Made by a program: the position numbers and the translations under genes
Assembly (NCBI GenBank): GCA_934045905.1
Contig: OW203769.1
Span: 14,167,705-14,231,704, forward strand
Origin: Leuctra nigra
Lineage: Eukaryota; Arthropoda; Insecta; Plecoptera; Leuctridae
Length of the DNA stretch: 64,000 bases
Reading direction: 5' to 3'
Shown here: positions 23,201 through 32,549 of the stretch, one piece after another
How positions within the stretch are numbered: position 1 is the first letter of the stretch
Layout: each line of letters opens with the position of its first letter
The notes under the pieces: model-generated
Databases searched by the model: none
The model's input: the letters and a program-made list of their open reading frames with translations, nothing else
What the model was told of the DNA's origin: nothing

Positions 23201-26200
23201 ATAAAGTCCTGGAACTTTTTGATCACCCCATGTATGCACAAACAAATTAAAAAGGACCGGCAGATCATGTTGACAACATACCAAAATGGTTGAAATTGAT
23301 TTAAATATTTAGAATATATCCAGGCTATGCGCCCCGGACCTGCATTTGCTAACAAATGTCCAATTTGTGGACATTTGTACTTCTGGCCTTATGTGATCCC
23401 ACTGTGCAATAAGGCAAATGATTTAAATCGTTGTGGAATTAGTTTCAGTTTCAGTTTATTTTTCCAATAATACACAAGTATTGTAACAATAAGTGCAAAA
23501 TACCTTTGGGTTAGGGTTTGTTGGAATAACATATACAATAAAAGATGCACACATACATATTGAAATAATTTATAGTCATACATAATAATAAAAATAGCAA
23601 TACTAATTAGAGTTTTGTTTCATCCTGCAGGGCGATTGTATAACTTTTTTAGCAGAGATAATGATCTTTATCTATTCCACACTAAAAGTACCTAGAGAGT
23701 GCGCTAGTAAATCTAAGATGGACGCTCCCGCGAGTACAATCCCAGCGCGTGCGTACTTTTACATACAAGTCACTTATAGATGTCAATCGTAACGAGTTCA
23801 GTAAAAAGTTATAAATACATCGCGAAATAACAGAAATTGATGCTTACCTCAGTGTCAACAATCAAATACAATTGGCATATTTCATTACAGCACGTATTCA
23901 TTCAAATTCTTGTGAAAACGAGATGTCTATTCACCAAAAGCAGCATTTTACAGATTGCAGTTGTTTGAACGATGCGTCAAGAAAAACGGTGTGTTCAGAA
24001 GGCCGTGAGAAAAACAATTTGCATCTGTCAAATGGTGATTTTGGGTGAATAGACATCTCGTTTTCACAAGAATTTGAATGAATGTGTGCTGTAATGAAAT
24101 ATGCCGATTGTATTTGATTGTTGACACTAAGGTATTCATCAATTTCTGTTATTTCGCGATGTAATTTTAACTTTTACTGAACTCGTTACGATTGACATCT
24201 AAGTGACTTGCCTGAACGCGCCCTGTGCGCATGTGCACAAGTATAGATGCTAACTTTTTCCGCTAGGTGGCGTTTTGCAACTTTTAGTGTCGAATACCAA
24301 TTGATGAAAGTAAACTATTAATATCATTGTTAATCATTTGAATTGTGCAAAAGCTACGAGGATATGAAATATAATCACATTATTTATCTCAGGAAGTCGA
24401 CTTTAAGCACTTTGAATTGCTTTACCTTCTGATAGGCTAAATTACTTTCATCAATTGGTAATGATAACGTTCCATTATCTCGGCTAAGAAGTTATACAAT
24501 CGCACTGCTGATACAGAAAATTTAATTATAAACTTTATCTATCACTGAATAAAAAAATAAAAAATAAACATTTGTACAAATTTAGGCAAATAAAAAGTAT
24601 TTATCAGTATTTGCTGATTACTAATGTTATTAATTAATCGTCCGTCAACTACTGCGAAATTACAAGAGGGGCATGGAAATGTGTCTTACACGAGGCATGC
24701 AAATGACAAGAGTTATGTTCCCAGGCGACATTGGAGACGCTGGACGGGTTGGGAATCATTGTCGGCCCGACAGTCGGAGGCGCCCTCTTCTCGGTAATTA
24801 CCTACGTCACCTACCCTATACGTTCCCTGACGTTTAATTTGATTAGTAATCAGCATGTCAAACAGCTACCACATGACTTGATCACTTAGGTTTCAAAAAA
24901 AATTCTTTAGTTTCTTTAAAGTCCGGCCATAGTACTACTTGGAACATCAAACTACAATTGCTTCTTGCTTTTGTCGACAGATCGGCGGTTTCAAGTTGCC
25001 GTTCCTCGTGGTCGGCGCCATCTTGCTTCTAGACGGCATCTTCATCTACCTCGTGTTGCCGACCAACCACGACGGCATCAACACTCGACCCCAAGGTAAC
25101 AGAGCTCCGTGTTGGAAGCCCACCATGACTTAACAGACCGTGCTTGAAGCCATGTGAACCCCTGGCCGTGTGTTTCAGCTCAACTGCTGTCGTTCCTCAA
25201 GCTGACGCCGGTGCTGCTCGCCGTCATGAGCGTGACGTCAGCAGCCATTGGCACGGGATTCATGTCGGCCGTGCTGGAGCCGCATCTCAGACAGGTGAGA
25301 GTCACGTGACACTGTGACGTCACGTCAGCGTGCCGCAGACTAGAGTCGTTCATTTCCCAAAGACAAAATGATCAGGTAATCTCGTAGAAATAATTCCAAA
25401 ACGTGAGAACTCTTCTCTTGACGATGCGTTTGCGCAGTTCGATCTCTCAGCCATGTCCACCGGCCTCGTGTTCGTGCTGATGGGGGCGACGTACGCGATC
25501 GCAGCGCCCCTGGTGGGCCGTCTCTGCGACCGCGGCGCCTCGCCCAAGATCGTCATCATCGTCGGCTCCGTCCTCGTCATCGTCAGCGTCCTGCTGACCG
25601 GTCCGGCGCCGTTCACGCCGCTCGACACGTGAGTCATGAGGAGGGCGATGAGAGGGTGGTGATGACGTCATGGGGAGGGCGATGAGAGGGTGGTGATGAC
25701 GTCATGGGGGGACACGTGAGTCTTGAGGAGGGCGATGAGAGATTGGCGACGACGTCATGGAGGACACGTGAATCTTGAGGAGGGCGATGAGAGGGTGGTG
25801 ATGACGTCATGAGGAGGGCGATGAGAGGGTGGTGATGGCGTCATGGGGGACACGTGAGTCTTGAGGAGGGCGATAAGAGGGTGGTTATGACGTTATGAGG
25901 AGGGCGATGAGAGGGTGATGATGACGTCATGAGGAGGGCGATGAGAGGGTGGTGATGACGTCATGACAAGCTACTACTTGTTTCAGTACCCTCTGGATGG
26001 TCTGCCTCGGCATGGTCCTGCAGGGCGCCGGCAACGGATGCATCTTCGTGTCTGCGTTTGTCGACGCCATCCGGTCGGCGGTGTGAGTACCAGCCTCTTA
26101 CGTCATTGTCAACTACCTCATGTAGTGACGCTTTCGTCTATATTTCACTCCTATCATTTCCCGGCGTCCATTCCACAACGCCTCCCCTGCTGTCCCACCT

Positions 26201-28081
26201 TCTTGACGCCTTGATCAATGTCCCTGCACCACAATACTTCATTCTCATACCGCCGACATCATCGCCTCCTACAACACAAGAGCCACAACGCCCACCCCCT
26301 GTCTCGCCTGTACTACGTCTCCCCTGCTGTCCCACCCTCTTGACGCCTTGATCAATGTCCCTGCACCACAATACTTCCCTCTCATACCACCGACATCATC
26401 GCCTCCTCCAACACAAGAGCCACAACGCCCACCCTCTGTCTCACCTCTACTACGCATCATCTATGGTCCAACTCTCTTGACGCCTTGATCCATGTCCTAG
26501 CACCACAATACTTCCATCTCATACCACCGACATCATCGCCTCCTACAAGACAAGAGCCACAACGCCTCCCCTACTGTCTCACCCTCTTGACGCCTTTATC
26601 CATGTCCCTGCACCACAATACTTCCCTTTCATACCACCGACATCATCGCCTCCTACAACACAAGAGCCACAACTCCCACCCCCTGTCTCGCCTCTACAAC
26701 GCCTCCCCTGCTGTCTCACCCTCTTGACGCCTTTATCCATGTCTCTGCACCACAATACTTCCCTCTCAAACCATCGACATCATCGCCTCCTACAACACAA
26801 GAGCCACAACGCCCACCCCCTGTCTCGCTTCCACAACGCCTCCCCTACTGTCCCACTCTCTTGACGCCTTGCTCCATGTCTCTGAACCACAATACTTCCC
26901 TCTCAAACCATCGACATCATCGCCTCCTACAACACAAGAGCCACAACGCCCACCCCCTGTCTCACCTCTACTACGTCTCATCTATTGGCCAACCCTCTTG
27001 ACGCCTTGATCCATGTCCCTGCACCACAATACTTCCCTCTCATACCACTGACATCATCGCCTCCTCCAACACAAGAGCCACAACGCCCACCCCCTGTCTC
27101 ACCTCTACTACGCATCATCTATTGTCAAACTCTCTTGACGCCTTGATCCATGTCCTTGCACCACAATACTTCCCTCTCATACCACCGACATCATCGCCTC
27201 CTACAACACCTGCACAACGCCCACCCCTGTCTCGCCTCTACAACGCCTCCCCTGCTGTCTCACCCTCTTGACGCCTTTATCCATGTCCCTGCACCACAAT
27301 ACTTCACTATTTTGGAGTTACATAATTATTATTTTTATTCATAGTCTAATTTTCTCTAATGCCAGGCCAGTACACCAGACTTTTATTCTAGGTGTTATTT
27401 TCAAACTTCAATCGTCATTTTCTTGATATTGCAAAAGTTGGACATAGAACATGAACTTTGTTGTAATGTAGAGCGTGCGGCTTTCCCGACGATATCAGCA
27501 CCTACGGCGTCGTGTCCGGCCTGTGGGGGTCAGCGTTGGCGCTCGGCGCCTTCATTGGTCCGTCGGTCGCCGGCTTTCTGTTCGACGCCGTGGGCTTCCG
27601 CGTCGGGACGCTTTTCGTCGTCGCCGTGCACAGCTGCCTGGTATGTCTCTAGGGGGGGGGGGGGGGTCTTGAGACAAGTGCCCCCGACCTGGGTGCCAAG
27701 AAAAATGAGAGAAAGATATCATTTTGTACTTTTTTTTTAATTTTATTTAATTTTATAATTATGATAAATTTGAAAAATTATACATTTAGTCAATTTCTTT
27801 TATTTTTTAATTTTTTTTAGTTAATACCCACTTACATTATTCCTAATTTTAAACTTATACATTCAATATTTGTGCCCAGACTCAACACAAAGCTGAAAAT
27901 TGGGGAGATTTTCGAGTTTGGGCAAAACATCGTGTTTATTATGTTGCCGATCCAATGTTCAATATTGATTGAATTGTTTGACTGTCTGCAGATCGTTGCT
28001 ATGACTACATACGTCTGTCTGGACCGAAGACGCACCTACGACCCTCTATTTCACGATCCGATGCATTCTATGGCAGAGTGA
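20147..28081 (+). CDS. SLC18B1: SLC18B1-like vesicular polyamine transporter (MFS)
   Basis: Eleven exons join in phase into 426 residues: 20147-20263, 20376-20471, 21175-21248, 22195-22342, 24725-24793, 24981-25095, 25179-25294, 25438-25628, 25987-26082, 27472-27640, 27992-28081. All introns are GT-AG. The ATG is preceded in frame by TGA, and the acceptor at 20125 implies an upstream 5'UTR exon. Features of SLC18B1 are visible: APFYPEEAESKGAS between TM1 and TM2, FPNSVATVFATLETLDGLG and GPTVGG in the middle, and GLCDRG-type loop RLCDRGASPK in the second half. The whole has about twelve hydrophobic segments and is slightly shorter than the vertebrate protein. The family carries polyamines into secretory vesicles against protons; substrate here is inferred. 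Exons are GC-rich and introns are AT-rich and full of transposons. Confidence 0.9.
20850..21040 (-). mobile_element. Truncated TA-type MITE in intron 2
   Basis: Shares CAAAACGGATTGGCTGCTGGTCAGGTTCC, read in parts, and ends GCGAGTGTAC as in 50105-50323, 39399-39602 and 44338-44548. The other end is lost. Right after it comes a fragment (21041-21100) of the TTAA-flanked foldback. Confidence 0.65.
21336..22082. mobile_element. Foldback element in intron 3, G-rich MITE inside
   Basis: Outer arms (about 21336-21500 and 21905-22082) share GTGACCTTGAAGA, TTTTTATCAATATCTT, AATAAGGC, CTTCAGAAC and TTATTTTGTCCTACAGACGT. A fragment of a Helitron-like end (AACGCGTTGATGAGCGAGC) abuts the left arm. Confidence 0.7.
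21532..21898. mobile_element. G-tract MITE with GTGCATAAAGGA ends
   Basis: The ends CTGTGCATAAAGGATGTCAC and TGACGTCCTTTATGCACAG are inverted. The body has a poly-G tract of about 24 (21566-21588) and repeated GTGTGACA-GGGGGGAGGGGGG blocks. Related fragments are at 46680-46940 and 56325-56420. Confidence 0.7.
22700..22797 (-). pseudogene. Mariner transposase fragment, left arm
   Basis: The minus strand reads ELLEVANDVEYFLKRVITGKE, corresponding to the mariner block that ends in the VTGDE signature around the second catalytic Asp. The D is replaced by K here. It sits in inverted orientation to the plus-strand fragment at 22830-22919. Confidence 0.65.
22830..22919 (+). pseudogene. Mariner transposase fragment, right arm
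   Basis: The plus strand reads QFVPRLLTKKEKHRALVCQQ, the conserved VPRxLT block that precedes VTGDE in mariner transposases. A TGA follows at 22917-22919, after which a decayed equivalent of the ANDxxxF block continues. It is clearly non-functional. Confidence 0.7.
23629..24507. mobile_element. Foldback element in intron 4
   Basis: Ends GGCGATTGTATAACTT and AAGTTATACAATCGC are inverted. Inner arms (about 23760-23945 and 24045-24215) share TTCTTGTGAAAACGAGATGT, GTCTATTCACC and TTACGATTGACATC. With one more base each the ends would read CAGKG, as in hAT, but I found no 8-bp target duplication. Confidence 0.7.
25629..25970 (+). repeat. Intron-8 minisatellite repeating the splice donor
   Basis: Eight units of about 34 bp (GAGGAGGGCGATGAGAGGGT, then GGTGATGACGTCAT) start at the very donor of exon 8. 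Three units also carry GACACGTGAGT or GACACGTGAAT, copies of the exon-8 end with its donor. At least five units hold the palindrome TGACGTCA. Confidence 0.9.
26190..27310 (+). repeat. Intron-9 minisatellite, unit about 137 bp, 8 copies
   Basis: Units share TCTTGACGCCTT, ATCCATGTCCCTGCACCACA, ACCGACATCATCGCCTCC and ACACAAGAGCCACAACGCCC. TTGACGCC recurs near 26203, 26340, 26478, 26588, 26726, 26862, 26998, 27138 and 27268. One unit is about 27 bp short. The intron resumes unique AT-rich sequence after 27310. Confidence 0.92.
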
Positions 28082-28154
28082 TCGTGCGCAGTGGATAACT
28101 ACATATTTTAGAGATTGGTCTACATATCGCTATTCATATCACATCGGTGTGTAA

Positions 28155-28355
28155 AGCCCTATTTACACGGCCACATTTATTGAACAACTTCTGTGACACA
28201 TTCATCTTTTTCACACAATTTTGCATTTATACGAAGCAACTTTCTGTCATAGAACTTAGAACATGTGTTATTTTCCTTTAAGAAATGTGGCAAAGACTTT
28301 GTCAAAGACTGTGTCGCAGAAGTTGTTCAATAAATGTGGCCGTGTAAATCGGACT
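28155..28355. mobile_element. PIF/Harbinger-like MITE in the SLC18B1-like 3' flank
   Basis: Ends AGCCCTATTTACACGGCCAC and inverted partner, with TAA on both sides. It begins 73 bp after the stop codon and carries an AATAAA at 28329-28334 that could serve as a polyadenylation signal. The same family (AGCCCCATTTACACGG) is at 48195-48353. Confidence 0.85.
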
Positions 28356-28464
28356 TAAGAGAAGACAATGCAATGACAACCAGGAACTAGCTAGAGTACT
28401 GCCCAAAGATATGCTCATGAGTAGGGCTAGGATGTTTAGGACCTATGAAACTTCCAAAAAGGCA

Positions 28465-29212
28465 GACTAATCGTCGGCTTGGTACTTGTTTGTCCTATAT
28501 CCGCTTTTTGCTAGTCGAAGATAATGAGGTTTAAAGATTGAATTAATTCTCACGGCAAAACTACTTGATCTATATAACAGAAAAAAATATCACTCATTCT
28601 TATGGATGTCTTGAATAATATCTAGTATGATTTTTCTACCCTGTACTCTAAATTACCCCAATAAAGAGCACCCCCGTTTGGATATAGGACAATGAAAGTC
28701 ATGGGAACAAAATATTTGTTACGCATTTTGTCCTATATCCAATTTTTACGTAGTTTTTGTACAGAAGGGGGTACATTTAAACTATTTAAGCAATTTTTCA
28801 TATTTGTAAAACCATTTTAATATATTTTGAGAAATTTAAATTAAAAAAATTTTAATTTCAAAATTAAATTTTTGAAATTTTTTTGTTTCTAAAAATTTAA
28901 AATTAAAAAAAACGCCGTGTAAGGAAGCAAAAGACAATGTCAATTTTCCATCACATTTGAACTAAGTTTGAGGGCGAATAAAATCTACATAAAAAAGTAC
29001 CTAATTTGAGATTTTTTTTTGCATTTTTAGAAATTTTTTAAAATTCCACCTAGAAGCAAATAGCACAAAAATGTTGGTTTTCTGAAAAATTAGTATTTTT
29101 ATGTTATGTATGTATTAAAGGTGTATCAATGAGCAAAATCCAATACCTAACTCAAAATTTTCAAAAAGTGGATATAGGACAAATAAGTATACTAAGCCGA
29201 CGAAATAGTACC
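28465..29212. mobile_element. Foldback repeat with GTCCTATATCC blocks
   Basis: CGTCGGCTTGGTACTTGTTT with GTCCTATATCCGCTTTTTG at the left is mirrored at 29168-29212 (GTGGATATAGGACAAATAAG, CTAAGCCGACGA). Two more GTCCTATATCC or GGATATAGGAC blocks lie at 28678-28742. The core is AT-rich and non-coding. Confidence 0.6.
28660..28665 (+). terminator. Candidate polyadenylation signal AATAAA
   Basis: AATAAA about 580 bp after the stop of the SLC18B1-like gene. The other candidate is at 28329-28334 within the MITE. Only transcript ends could tell which is used. Confidence 0.3.
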
Positions 29213-29595
29213 TTAAAACTATTAAAAAATGACCATAAAATCCTGAAAAAGGACCAATGAAATGGTATGGTTTGTAATATTTGTTAACATATTATTTGAA
29301 TTATTGGATTAGGAGTTGAATGTGGAGTAAGATAGTAAAATGAACTTAAATTAATGTATGAACGTGTCAAGTATTGTTGCTTTGTTGGTCATTACAGTGG
29401 AGGATGGCAATTTTGTGAAGATAATAACTATTATAACTTGAAACAAATATTTGCTTTACCCAATAATTTTAAAGAACAAAAAGACAATAACAAGAAAAGG
29501 ACTGAATTCATCAAATGTTGAGAGAAATACATTTTCAGGCAAAATAAAACACTTAGATATTTTTGAAATTAGGAACACATGAAACATATTAATTA

Positions 29596-30900
29596 CTAGG
29601 AAAACGCTCTGAGTAACGCGTTGATGAGCGAGCACGGATACGCGCAACACCTCGAACCGAAATTATGTTTATCGAAAATGTCCTTAAAAGCCAATAATTC
29701 TTGAATTTCGTCACAGACTTGTATGAAAATCTCCAACAATTCCTAAAATATTGGTCCCAATAACCACGCAAAGTTTTAAGTTGATCGATTGAACCTTTAT
29801 GATTGAACGATTCCTTGTTAATTTCCAAAAATCACAGGATATACCACAGGATATTTGATATAGGATATCAAATACCACGTCTCAGGGTGTCATGCAGTCT
29901 GGCCGCAGACTGTACAACCATGTGCCGCAAGAAATCAGGAACATTGAGTCCAGGAGCGGTTTCAAGTATATTTTAAAGATGTTCCTTATGAAGCATTCCT
30001 TTTACAGTGTAAATGAATTTCTTGAATGCTGATTTATATGTATATTTATATGTTCGCTTCGCTTTTAGCGCAATACTTTCACTATTTTAACTTGTAATAT
30101 GTGTTAACATTCGAATGTATTTTTACAATTTGTCTTTGTTACTCAATATGTTTCAATGCTCAAATGTCATATTATAGTTATTATTTTAGTTCTGACTTTG
30201 TAATGCAATTGTAATTGCTTCCTACAAATAAATAATACAATACAATACAATACGATATCGTTCAAAAAAATGTTAAACGGTCATATCAGTTTCATAATAC
30301 GTTTGAAAGTTTCTGCTCTAACAACCTTGAAGTGAAGATTCGAAGATTCCGTGAAATATGACATTCGAGAAATATGATAGCCAACACGCAAAATATCCGT
30401 AAACTGTCGATAACTTTTGAATTTAAACACAGTTTAGTCTGAAAATTGTCAAAAATACAGATAATGTTGGACCCGATGACCATACAAAATTTTAAGTTGA
30501 TCGGTCAAACGGTTCAGGATTAAATTTCAAAAAGCACATGAAATATTTTTTTAAATTTTAACCAATGGGAGGATTTGGCTGAAAATTTGTAAAATAAGAG
30601 ACAATGTTGGTCCTAATGACCATGCAAAATATAAGGTCGATCGCATTTGTCGAAGTCCATTTTCATTTTTCAGCCTATCAGGAGATGTTTAATTAAATTT
30701 CAACCAATGAATGGATTTCAAAAAAATTAGGGTCTGCAAACAGAGAAGGTTGGTTTTACATGTGTGCAAAATTTCAGATCGATCGGTGAAACGGTGCGAC
30801 CTGTGTATCGGCTATTAGCAGCCAAAAAAAAAAAAAAAAAAAAAAAAATTGAGGTCCGTGCCAAAAGAGCCAAAAGGAGACGCTCGCTTCGCTCGCTCAA
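29596..30900 (-). mobile_element. Helitron-like element interrupted by a LINE 3' end
   Basis: Starts CTAGGAAAACGCTCTGAGTA and ends TTCGCTCGCTCAA. It is longer than its relatives because about 385 bp at 29870-30255 belong to a LINE. After the interruption it resumes with GTTCAAAAAAATGTTAAACGGTC and the common GCGAGCG-side blocks. Confidence 0.7.
29886..30032 (+). pseudogene. LINE reverse-transcriptase C-terminal remnant
   Basis: The frame reads LYNHVPQEIRNIESRSGFK, then HSFYSVNEFLEC and stop. The L(F/Y)NxLPxxIRN...FK...PFYSxxEFL pattern is the usual C-terminus of Jockey/CR1-like non-LTR retrotransposons. Only 48 residues remain, consistent with a 5'-truncated insertion. A 3'UTR runs to a repetitive ATACA tail near 30237-30253. 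Confidence 0.75.
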
Positions 30901-31179
30901 TTATGAAAACCGCCCTAAAACACTGTTTTCACGGCCCTCTAGCGCGCAAAGGGCGTAACCTATTGTTCCCAAATTTGGTATATGTTGTAGGGTGGGCAGG
31001 GTGGGCCATAGCTCGAAATTAAGATATATCGCAACAATGTGAGATTTTCCAATTTTAAGATCCAGTAGGCCGAAAATGCCACTTTGATGTTTACAGTAAA
31101 AGTGGGTTTGCTCCAGCCTTTATATGAGAGTGTGCGCGCGCCGTACGACTTGGCTGGCGTGGAGCGACCGCTCCACTAG
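30900..31179 (-). repeat. 280-bp repeat, inverted partner of 595-871
   Basis: Near-exact reverse complement of 595-871, including GAGCGACCGCTCC and CACGGCCCTCTAGCGCGCAA. A 10-bp GTGGGCAGG stutter is the main difference. It directly adjoins the Helitron-like end. Confidence 0.75.
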
Positions 31180-31644
31180 ATTAAAAACAAGGTGAGAACT
31201 AAAATTTGCTTATTAAAAGTGTGCTGAATTTTATATAGGTATAGGTAAATGTTTGATTCTGCGACAAAAGGGATGGGGAAAAGCTACCGGCAGAGAGTGA
31301 GGGTGGACAAATCAGAGTAGTTTTACAGTCTCATCAAACACTTTGTTATTTATTAGGTAGGTAGGTACAAACCATTGGTACAAACACTGAAACCAACACA
31401 CGAGTGATCACAAACGTCGACATTACCGAATAGAAGGTAAAACTGCCATTGCATTACCTTGACTGTCAGTTTGAGCAAATGTTGGCATAATAGAAGTATG
31501 TGATAATAAATCTGTTTCATAATAATTAAAATTAACCAGAATAATATTAATAATCACAACACACTCCGTAACCTGTCAAACACAACATAACCTCACTTTC
31601 GTTTGTAACTTTGTTGCAATCTCGTTCGTCACACACGAGTCTAT

Positions 31645-32192
31645 AGGTCTGTTCGTTTTGCTTACTGCAGTTGCAGTAGCAGCAGCTTACAGTAGGCCCT
31701 GGTAACTCTTGCAGTAGCTTGCTGTACCAACACAAAACGAACGCATTTGCAGCAGGATGGCAGGCTAGCCTTTTCCTATTGGTTGGGAGGTTTGTGAATT
31801 TGGCGGGAAGAATGTAAAAATAAGTGAGGTTATGTTCTGCATTTATAGAATTCTTGTCTAATCCCAATGCATTTTATTATAAATATGTATTATTTCATAA
31901 CATATAATTAAACTAAACTCTGAAACAAATACTCATTTCCCTCCTCCTTAGGCGTTTTTTCACTATCCATCCATAAGAAACACATTTTACATTTCAAACA
32001 TCGGCCATTTTGCCGCCTACTGCAAAGTTACTGCATTTACATCACCTCCCTACCCAGCTGTAAGAGCAGTCACTGCGCAGCTACTGTCAGTGTCAAATCG
32101 AACACAATCGCAGTGACGGAACAGCAAGTTTGATGCAAAACGAACGGATTTGCAGTGAGCAGTAAAGTGCAGTAAGCAAAACGAACAGACCT
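31645..32192. mobile_element. MITE with AGGTCTGTTCGTTTTGC ends
   Basis: AGGTCTGTTCGTTTTGCTTA and its reverse complement bound 548 bp, and TAT stands outside both ends. Inside, GTTTTGC-like and GCAGTAGC-like motifs are repeated. The 106-codon minus frame 31547-31867 straddles the left end and is not a gene. The flank 32193-32549 has no gene. Confidence 0.75.
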
Positions 32193-32549
32193 TATGACAC
32201 ACGAATGTACTCTATATCAGAGGTGAGGTTCAAAATAGGAGCTGGTTGGGCGTTGACGTCACCATAGGATTTACGGGTTAAATCAACCTTGCCGCGGCAA
32301 CAAACGAGCTGAAACCAGTACCCATAATGCCCAAGCTCAAGAGGTCGGGCGTTGTGATTACTCTATTTTCATTCATTCGACCACGATTCGACTCAAGGTC
32401 ACGCCCAGGTGTTACGTCACAATGTTAAAAGGATAGGGAAACTGGGCGACCTGATTATAAATCGGTATGCACCCTAGGTATATCAAGATAGCGCCCAGCC
32501 CCAGCATTATATTCACAGGACCACAACACCATACAAAAAAAAATATCAA

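Larger units (their letters stand above)
22458..23232. mobile_element. Mariner-derived foldback in intron 4
   Basis: The ends CGAGGCTGATCAAAAAGTTC and the reverse complement of ATGGGGTGATCAAAAAGTTC are flanked by TA on both sides. GATCAAAAAGT ends are typical of mariner. The arms run far inward (CGGTGCGGTTGGCAGCATTG, AAGTTACAGCTGTTTT) and include transposase relics on both strands, so the element is an inverted pair of mariner fragments rather than a simple deletion derivative. Confidence 0.8.

Noticed and set aside
26058..27344. Pro/His-rich frames in intron 9
   Set aside because: They are produced by the 137-bp minisatellite, which lies between well-supported exons.
31547..31867. 106-codon Cys-rich minus frame
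   Set aside because: It crosses the end of a MITE; the Cys content comes from repeated GCAGTAGC-like DNA.
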